Positions 33,280 through 41,100 of a DNA stretch of 43,473 nucleotides are shown here, one piece after another. The position numbers and the translations under genes are program-made. The notes beneath the pieces are model-generated. The model saw nothing but the letters and a program-made list of their open reading frames with translations, did not search any database and had not been told where the DNA came from. Every line of letters starts with the position of its first letter. The first letter of the stretch is position 1. Origin of the DNA: an uncultured Bacteroidales bacterium. Its GTDB lineage: Bacteria > Bacteroidota > Bacteroidia > Bacteroidales > FEN-979. The stretch covers positions 1 through 43,473 of the forward strand of contig CAIJYT010000018.1 in the NCBI GenBank assembly GCA_903824935.1, written 5' to 3'.

Positions 33280-33335
33280 TTCGGGTGTAAAGATTTATTT
33301 TGTAATTTTACAAAAACTTTTTCAAAGCATCAGGT

Positions 33336-36300
33336 TTGAAGCACTTATACTTACTCTTTTTTCTGATCTTATTTCCAATACTTTTATCAGGGCAAACAAA
33401 CACCGACTTCTGGTTTGCCGGGCCTGAAGTTACATCAGGTCATGCCGACTCCCCTATCTTTCTCCGTGTAACCTCATTCAACCAGACTGCAAATGTAAGT
33501 ATTTCGGAGCCTGCCAATACTGCAGCTTTTCCAACGCAGAATATTGTCGTTCCGGCAAACAACACGATATCCGTCAACCTGACTGCATGGAAGGAGATCA
33601 TTGAATCAAAACCTCCCAATACAGTGTTGAATTACGGCATCCACATTCATTCAAATGTTCCCATTACAGCGTATTATGAGGAATCCAGTACACAAAATCC
33701 TGAAATATTTACATTAAAGGGCAATGATGCCCTGGGGACTTCATTTTATATTCCTTCCCAGGACACTTTGTATAATCAGGCTTTAAATCCCCAGGCTTAC
33801 AACTCCTTTGATATCATAGCCACTGAAGATGGAACAACCGTGACTATAACGCCTAAGACTGCCATTGTGGGCCATGCTGCGAAATCCACCTTCACCGTGA
33901 CCCTGAACCAGGGCCAGGTTTACAGCGCGCAGGCTACAGGACTGAACGGGCGTGACCACCTCATGGGCTCGACCGTTACTTCCGATAAAGCAGTTGCAAT
34001 TACCGTCAAGGATGATTCTGACCGGTTTCCGGGCCAGGGTTGTTATGACCTTACAGGGGACCAGATAGTTCCTGTGAATATAGTCGGGACCCAATATATA
34101 GTTGTACGTGGTTATTCCAACGGTGCAATGAATGACTGGGTGTTTGTGACGGCCACTGCCAATAACACCAACATCAGCGTTAACGGTGTTTTTGCCGTCA
34201 ACAAGAACGCCGGCGACACCTATCATTTCAAGATGGCCCTGACCGACACCTCCGCCTACGTTTCTACCGACAAGCCTGTTTACGTATGGCATCTTACAGG
34301 TTATGGCTGTGAAGCGGGTTCAGCCATTCTTCCACCGATGAACTGCACTGGATCTTCACAGATTGCATTCACACGCACCTCCGGAAATTCCTTTGAGCTG
34401 ATCATCCTTACCAAAGCCGGCGCCCAGGGATCCTTTACCCTTGACGGAAACTCCGCCCTGGTTACCGCTGCAATGTTCCATGTTGTTCAGTCCAATCCTG
34501 CCTTCGTCTTTGCCCGTATCGATTTCCCCGTTGGCACATTGCCGGTCGGCGCCCATATCCTTGCAAATTCACAGGACATCTTTCATATGGGAGTAATTGA
34601 AACATATGATGCAGGGCAGGCAGGTTGTTCTTATGGTTACTTTACCGATTTTGCCAGCCTGAACCTCGGGCCTGACCAGGAGGTATGCCAGGGTGTCAGC
34701 ATAACGCTTGACGCAGGGCCCAACCGGCTAAGCTATGACTGGTATTATAACGGCACCCTTTATACCTCAGGGGTTCAGTCCATAACAGTCAGCAACCCCG
34801 GAACATATTCTGTGACAGTGAACGACCACAGCTGTATATTATCCGATACCGTCGTCCTCAGTAATTATCCTTTTACAAACCCTGTCATAAACGGGGTCAC
34901 CGATTTCTGTGAAGGCACTCCCCAGCAGCTCAGCGTGCAGGGCACATATACTTCCTACCTTTGGACTACAGGAGCGACAACCCAGTCCATTACAGTTAAC
35001 ACAAGCGGCACCTACGGCGTAACTGTTTCAGACGCAAATCATTGCACCGGAAACACCTCTGTGAACGTAACTGTTCATCCCCTGCCGACAGCAACAATTT
35101 CGGGTACTATTGCAGTCTGCCAGAATGCAACTCAACCCCAGATTATTTTTACCGGGGCTTCAGGAACAGCGCCGTACACCTTTACCTATAATATTAACGG
35201 CGGATCAAATGTTACCATAGCCACAACTTCCGGGAACAGCGTGACTTTGAATGTACCGACAGGAACTCCCGGCACTTTCGCATACAGCCTTGTGAGTGTG
35301 CAGGATGCAAGTTCACCCCTTTGTTCCCAGGCCCAGGCAGGGAGCGCCACTGTTACTGTAAACGCCCTGCCAACCGCAACCATCTCAGGGACTGTTGCAG
35401 TTTGCCAGAATTCAAACGCCCCACTGGTCACCTTTACCGGAGCATCAGCCACTGCACCTTATACCTTTACATATAAGATCAACGGGGGAGCCAACCAGGT
35501 TATAACCACCACCTCGGGCAACAGCGTGACACTGGCCGCCCCGACCAATGTAGCAGGCACATTCGTCTATTCACTGGTGAGCGTGCAGGACGGCAGCTCA
35601 ACCTTATGTTCACAGGCCCAGGCCGGAAGCGCCACGGTAACTGTAAATCCCCTTCCTGCCGCCAGCATCTCAGGGACCACAGCAGTTTGCCAGAACTCTG
35701 CTTCACCCCCTGTTACTTTTACCGGTTCTTCAGCCACAGCGCCTTATACTTTTACTTACACCATCAATGGAGGTTCCAGCCAGACCATCACCACCACTTC
35801 AGGTAACAGCATCAGCATTGCCGCACTCACTATTACCGCCGGCACTTACGTATATGACCTGGTAAGCGTGCAGGATGCGAGCCTGACCCTCTGTTCACAG
35901 ACCCAGACCGGAAGTGCCACGGTGACCGTAAATCCCCTGCCAACAGCCACAATATCGGGGACTATGGCTGTTTGCCAGAATTCCAACGCACCCCTTGTAA
36001 CCTTTACCGGGGCTGCTGCCACCGCACCATATACCTTCACTTATACTTTAAACGGAGGTTCAAACCAGAACATCACCACTATTTCGGGTAACAGCATAAG
36101 CATTGCCGTTCCAACCAACACCGTCGGCACCTTTGTGTATACCCTGGTCAGTGTGCAGGATGCCAGCGTCACCCACTGTTCACAGGCCCAGGCCGGAAGC
36201 GCTACGGTAACGGTGAATCCTCTTCCAACAGCTGCCATTGCGGGAAACACTGCCGTTTGCCAGAATGCAAACGCTCCTCTGATAACCTTTACAGGGGCTT

Positions 36301-37940
36301 CAGCCACTGCGCCTTATACTTTTACATACAAGATCAACGGAGGGGCTAACCAGCTTGTCAGCACGACCTCAGGAAACAGCGTCACGGTGGCAGCTCCAAC
36401 CGGCATTCCGGGAACTTTCATCTATACGCTTGTCAGCGTGCAGGATGGCAGCGCCACAACCTGTTCACAAGCTCAGGCCGGAACAGCGACAGTCACCGTC
36501 AATCCCCTGCCCACGGCAACAATCTCAGGAACAACGGCCGTATGCCAGAACTCATCCTCTCCCCTGGTCACCTTCACCGGGGCTTCGGCCACAGCACCCT
36601 ATACCTTCACTTATAAAATCAACGGTGGTGCAAACCAGATGGTCACCACCACCTCGGGAAGCAGTGTAAGCATAGCAGTTCCGACTTCCACTGCAGGAAC
36701 CTTCAGCTATTCCCTTGTAAGCGTGCAGGACGGAAGCGGCACCCTTTGTTCGCAGAACCAGGCCGGAAATGCCACCATCACAGTTTCCGCATTGCCCACT
36801 GCTTCCATCTCGGGAACCACTGCCGTATGCCAGAATGCTGCTGCCCCCCTGATCACGTTTACGGGGGCCTCGGCCACTGCTCCTTACAGCTTCACCTATA
36901 ATATCAACGGGGGAGCCAGCCTTATCGTCACCACCACTTCAGGCAACAGCGTGACCATTGCAGCTCCGACCGATGTACTGGGGAACTTCAGCTACAACCT
37001 GCTCAGCGTCCATGACGGCAGCCCCCTGGCCTGCCAGCAGGCACAGACAGGAACAGCCACCATCACAGTCAACCCCAACCCCGACGTCACCCTGCAGTCC
37101 TGCAATGACCCGGCCACGACAAGGGGGTCTAAACCCCTGATATTAAAAGGAGGGGTTCCTGTAGGAGGCGCTTACGGAATAGACGGTAATCCACTGCCCA
37201 CTGGCATCCTTGATCCTTCAACCCTGAGCCCAAGTCCTCCGGATCATATCATCTCATATACTTATACGAACCGCTTCAGCTGTGCAATTACAAGGACCCA
37301 GGCTCTGAAAGTCAACAACTCTCCCATTTTTACCTGTAAGAGTGCCATGACCGATATCCGCGATCAGAAAACATACCAGACTTTTGAGATCTATGTCGGG
37401 GGAGTTTACCGCTGCTGGATGTCATCCAATCTCAATTACGGCAATTTCACACAGAGCAATCTCGTGCAAACCGACAATTGCAGTGTTGAAAAATACTGCC
37501 AGGGAAATGACCTTACAAAGTGTGCAGAATCAGGTGCGCTCTACCAGTGGGATGAACTTATGAATTACCTGCCTGCGAATAATTTATCTGCAGAAGGCAG
37601 GCAGGGATTATGCCCTCCCGAATGGCATGTACCTACCGAAGCAGAATGGTCAGACCTTGAGACCTTTTACTCAGGACCCGGCCTGGCAGGCTGGAGTCTT
37701 CTGGACCTCAATCCCTTATACGGATTCCATGGAAAAACCGCCGGCTTCCTTTATCAGAATCTTGTTTGGGCTTTTGTACCACCAAACTTCAGTGCCACCA
37801 TGTTTTGGACTTCTACCGTAAGTTCAGCCACAAACACAAGGATTTTCGCTCATGGCCTGAATGAAATAAATGCCAGTGTATCAAAATATTTCTCAACACG
37901 GGGCAACGCTTTGCCTGTTCGCTGTGTCAAGGATCTGTAG
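33336..37940 (+). CDS. Giant surface protein: IgGFc-binding-like head, seven 95-aa Ig/PKD repeats, FISUMP end
   Basis: 1534 aa, probably a cell-surface adhesin or structural protein. It starts with TTG: a TAA lies 11 codons upstream in frame with no ATG or GTG between, and MKHLYLLFFLILFPILLSGQ is a good signal peptide. Residues about 20-440 resemble the IgGFc-binding N-terminal domain of bacteria (NTDFWFAGPEV, ITAYYEESS, SFDIIATEDGTTVTITP, PVYVWHLTGYGCEAGSAILP). Two Ig-like domains follow, then seven 95-residue units (residues about 585-1249) with conserved VCQN and CSQ cysteines. After a linker comes a FISUMP domain (DIRDQKTYQTFEIYVGG, GLCPPEWHVPTEAEWSDLE, ALPVRCVK). No T9SS tail is seen. 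The next gene repeats the same unit. Confidence 0.85.
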   Translation: MKHLYLLFFLILFPILLSGQTNTDFWFAGPEVTSGHADSPIFLRVTSFNQTANVSISEPANTAAFPTQNIVVPANNTISVNLTAWKEIIESKPPNTVLNYGIHIHSNVPITAYYEESSTQNPEIFTLKGNDALGTSFYIPSQDTLYNQALNPQAYNSFDIIATEDGTTVTITPKTAIVGHAAKSTFTVTLNQGQVYSAQATGLNGRDHLMGSTVTSDKAVAITVKDDSDRFPGQGCYDLTGDQIVPVNIVGTQYIVVRGYSNGAMNDWVFVTATANNTNISVNGVFAVNKNAGDTYHFKMALTDTSAYVSTDKPVYVWHLTGYGCEAGSAILPPMNCTGSSQIAFTRTSGNSFELIILTKAGAQGSFTLDGNSALVTAAMFHVVQSNPAFVFARIDFPVGTLPVGAHILANSQDIFHMGVIETYDAGQAGCSYGYFTDFASLNLGPDQEVCQGVSITLDAGPNRLSYDWYYNGTLYTSGVQSITVSNPGTYSVTVNDHSCILSDTVVLSNYPFTNPVINGVTDFCEGTPQQLSVQGTYTSYLWTTGATTQSITVNTSGTYGVTVSDANHCTGNTSVNVTVHPLPTATISGTIAVCQNATQPQIIFTGASGTAPYTFTYNINGGSNVTIATTSGNSVTLNVPTGTPGTFAYSLVSVQDASSPLCSQAQAGSATVTVNALPTATISGTVAVCQNSNAPLVTFTGASATAPYTFTYKINGGANQVITTTSGNSVTLAAPTNVAGTFVYSLVSVQDGSSTLCSQAQAGSATVTVNPLPAASISGTTAVCQNSASPPVTFTGSSATAPYTFTYTINGGSSQTITTTSGNSISIAALTITAGTYVYDLVSVQDASLTLCSQTQTGSATVTVNPLPTATISGTMAVCQNSNAPLVTFTGAAATAPYTFTYTLNGGSNQNITTISGNSISIAVPTNTVGTFVYTLVSVQDASVTHCSQAQAGSATVTVNPLPTAAIAGNTAVCQNANAPLITFTGASATAPYTFTYKINGGANQLVSTTSGNSVTVAAPTGIPGTFIYTLVSVQDGSATTCSQAQAGTATVTVNPLPTATISGTTAVCQNSSSPLVTFTGASATAPYTFTYKINGGANQMVTTTSGSSVSIAVPTSTAGTFSYSLVSVQDGSGTLCSQNQAGNATITVSALPTASISGTTAVCQNAAAPLITFTGASATAPYSFTYNINGGASLIVTTTSGNSVTIAAPTDVLGNFSYNLLSVHDGSPLACQQAQTGTATITVNPNPDVTLQSCNDPATTRGSKPLILKGGVPVGGAYGIDGNPLPTGILDPSTLSPSPPDHIISYTYTNRFSCAITRTQALKVNNSPIFTCKSAMTDIRDQKTYQTFEIYVGGVYRCWMSSNLNYGNFTQSNLVQTDNCSVEKYCQGNDLTKCAESGALYQWDELMNYLPANNLSAEGRQGLCPPEWHVPTEAEWSDLETFYSGPGLAGWSLLDLNPLYGFHGKTAGFLYQNLVWAFVPPNFSATMFWTSTVSSATNTRIFAHGLNEINASVSKYFSTRGNALPVRCVKDL
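35088..37082 (+). repeat. Seven tandem 285-nt units in the first giant gene
   Basis: The Cys codon of VCQN occurs at 35118, 35403, 35688, 35973, 36258, 36543 and 36828, exactly 285 nt apart each time. Each unit codes 95 aa of the type TATISGTTAVCQN..FTGASATAPYTFTY..GNSV..LVSVQDGS..CSQAQAG.ATVTVNPLP, nearly free of charged residues. Two cysteines per unit (positions 11 and 79) probably form a disulfide. Confidence 0.95.
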
Positions 37941-38129
37941 AAGTGTATTTGTATAGATAGTGGAGTGACAAATTTAACATTCCCTGATTATTATACTAAA
38001 CATAACAACCGCAAGAGACAGAAAATTAAAGATATGTATTTTTTTTGTTTACATTTACACATTGACATAAAACCCATCTCTTGATTTTTTTTAAACTACA
38101 AAGACCCTGGTGACCTGATGGTCTGACTC
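37941..38129. other. Gap between the two giant genes
   Basis: 189 nt, AT-rich with runs of T (TATTTTTTTTG near 38036, TGATTTTTTTT near 38082). No clear promoter of the TAnnTTTG type, no hairpin terminator and none of the 7-8-nt repeats seen elsewhere. The two genes may therefore be co-transcribed, but this is not shown. Confidence 0.4.
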
Positions 38130-41100
38130 ATGAAACGATACAAGAAAGTACTCCCAACCTGCTTTTTTTCGGTGAACCTGGCAGGCCGGAAACACTCAAC
38201 CCAATTCACCAGGACCATGACTGCTCTTTTTCTCGGGGTCTTATTGTTATCTGCTGCCATTCTCCCTGCAAAATTGACAGCCCAGGAAAATGGAGCAACT
38301 TACAAACTCGGGCAGCAACTTCTTCCGGGAAATTTTGAGCCTCAGACTAACCAGTCCTCCGGAGGTATCCTCCCGATGTATGATCCGATGACAGGCAACC
38401 TCAATACGAACTGTCCGAATTCGAACTTTTCAGTAGGGAATTTCTCAAACTTGACCGGATGTTACGGATGGTTTTCTACTGCCTGCAACTGCGCCAATCC
38501 CGGTTTTCTTACTTCAGGAGCCCATCCTTTGCATAAGATCATTGCAGCCCCGGGTTGGCTTGACCATAATACCTGTGATTCTTTGCAGACGGTTTACCCG
38601 GGTGAAGCTTATGTTGCGCGGCTTGGCGATACAATGTATACCAGCAATAATGGTAATGCATGTCCCCCGGGTGCACGAGGCATTAAAAAGGAGGCCGAAC
38701 TGACTTACCAGGTAACTGTTACTTCCAGCTCATACCTTTTTATTTACAGGTATGCTGTAGTCCTGCAAACCGGCGGACATCCAAACAACCAGCAGCCTGA
38801 TTTCAAAATCGAGGTAACGGATAACCTGGGTACTGTTCTTGACTCAACTTGCGGCTATTATTACATTACCGCCCAGGGGAGCGGCCCCCCGGCTCTCGGA
38901 TGGCACCGGTGTACAAACAATGGAAACGGGAATGTTTACTGGAAAGACTGGACCACCGTCGGAATGAACCTGTCAGCTTATCTCGGCCAGACGGTTTATG
39001 TCAAATTCAAAACACGTGGATGCACTTACGATACTCATTTCGGTTACGCTTACATCTCCACTTACTGCAGTTCCCTGCAGATACAGACAGCACTTTGTGA
39101 AGGCGATACCTCCGCAACCCTGATTGCCCCCCCGGGATTCAGTCATTACCGCTGGAGCACAGGAGATACAACAGCCCAGATAACTGTACCTCACCCTGTT
39201 ACCGGAGCAAGTTACTGGGTTAAAATAACTTCATATAACAATTGTGCAGATACTATCTGGAACACCCTTACTTACACTGTGATCACTACCGATTTTACCC
39301 ATGCCGCTGCATGTCAGAATCAGTCCACTCAATTTACTGACCTCAGTACAGTTAATCAAAATCAAGTCGTTGACTGGAGATGGGACTTCGGTGACGCCAC
39401 CCCAATTGTGGCGGGAATAAAGAATCCAACCCATACTTTTACAAATACAGGCACTTTCATTGTCAAACTGGTTTCTTACTCGACCGAAGGCTGTAAGGAT
39501 TCCATCACCCATTCAGTTACTGTGAGCCCGATGCCAACCGCTACCATTACGGGCGGGACATCCGTTTGCCAGAATACTACATCCCCGTTGATAACTTTTA
39601 CAGGAGCATCAGCCACAGCTCCATATACCTTTGGATATACCATCAACGGAGGTCCAATAGTATATGTTGCAACCACTTCGGGTAACAGCGTCACAGTATC
39701 CGCTCCAACCAATACGGTCGGTACTTTTATCTATGCCCTTGTCAACGTAAAAGAAGGAAGCGCGCAAGGGTGTTCACAGACGGCCACGGGAACCCAAACA
39801 ATCACTGTGAACCCTTCACCATCAGGAACAATTTCGGGAAACACGGCATTATGCCAGAACGCAGCTTCTCCAGTGATTACATTTACCGGGACAGCGGGGA
39901 CCTCGCCTTTCACCTTTACCTATACTCTTAACGGGGGTTCCAATCAAATCATTACAACTGTTTCGGGTAACAGTATAACACTTCCTGTAAGTACGAACAT
40001 ACCGGGAACCTATATCTATAATCTGGTAAGCATACAGGACGCAAGTGCAACAGCCTGTATCATGCCTCTGACAGGGACTGCTACGGTGACTGTCAACCCT
40101 TTACCGTCAGCAACTATTGATGGCACTGTATCCGTTTGCCAGAACGCCGCATCCCCGTTAATTACATTTACAGGGGATGTGTCCACTGCACCCTATACGT
40201 TTACCTACAAGATCAATGGAGGTGCAAATCTTGTCGTAACCACAACTTCAGGGAACACCGTGTCGGTTCCTGCGCCTACCAATACCGTGGGCACATATGT
40301 ATATTCGCTGGTGAGTGTTCAGGATGGCAGCTCCACCGCATGTTCCCAGGCACAAACGGGAAGTGCAACAGTAACTGTCAATCCTTTACCCACAGCTACT
40401 GTTGACGGCACCATCTCTGTTTGCCAGAATGCAAGCCCTCCATTAGTTACTTTTACTGGAGCGGCAGCCACTGCTCCCTATACGTTCACTTACAATATAA
40501 ACGGCGGCGCCAGTCAGTTTGTCACAACAATTTCAGGCAACAGTGTTACCATAGCTGCACCCACCAGTGTGGTCGGCGCCTTCACCTATAACCTTTTAAG
40601 CGTTCAGGACGGAAGTACGACCACATGCTCCCAGGCACAGACCGGCAGTGCAACAGTCACAATAAACCCATTGCCCACTGCAACTATTTCAGGAACAACA
40701 GCGGTTTGCCAGAATTCAGCAGCACCCCTTGTCACCTTTACAGGCGCATCAGCAACGGCTCCATACACCTTCACTTATAATATCAACGGGGGTGCCAGCC
40801 TGTTTGCCACCACTACCAGCGGGAACAGTGTAACAGTGACCGCTCCCACATCCACCGTAGGTACTTATACTTATAACCTGCTGAGCGTCCAGGACGGAAG
40901 TTCCACGGTATGTTCCCAGCCGCAATCCGGTGCGGCTACCGTCATTGTGAATCCCCTGCCGACTGCTGCCGTCACCGGCTCAACTGCAGTTTGCCAGAAT
41001 GCCACAGCTCCCCTGGTCACGTTTACAGGCGCATCATCCACAGCGCCCTATACTTTTTCTTATAATATAAACGGCGGATCAGTACTGACCGTTACCACAA

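Noticed and set aside
33783-34292. 169-aa minus-strand ORF
   Set aside because: Antisense shadow of the IgGFc-like head of the giant gene.
35186-36307. Several similar minus-strand ORFs with a KVxxGAFxFWQTA motif
   Set aside because: They look like a repeated family only because they are antisense to the 285-nt repeat units (also at 39476 and 39731).
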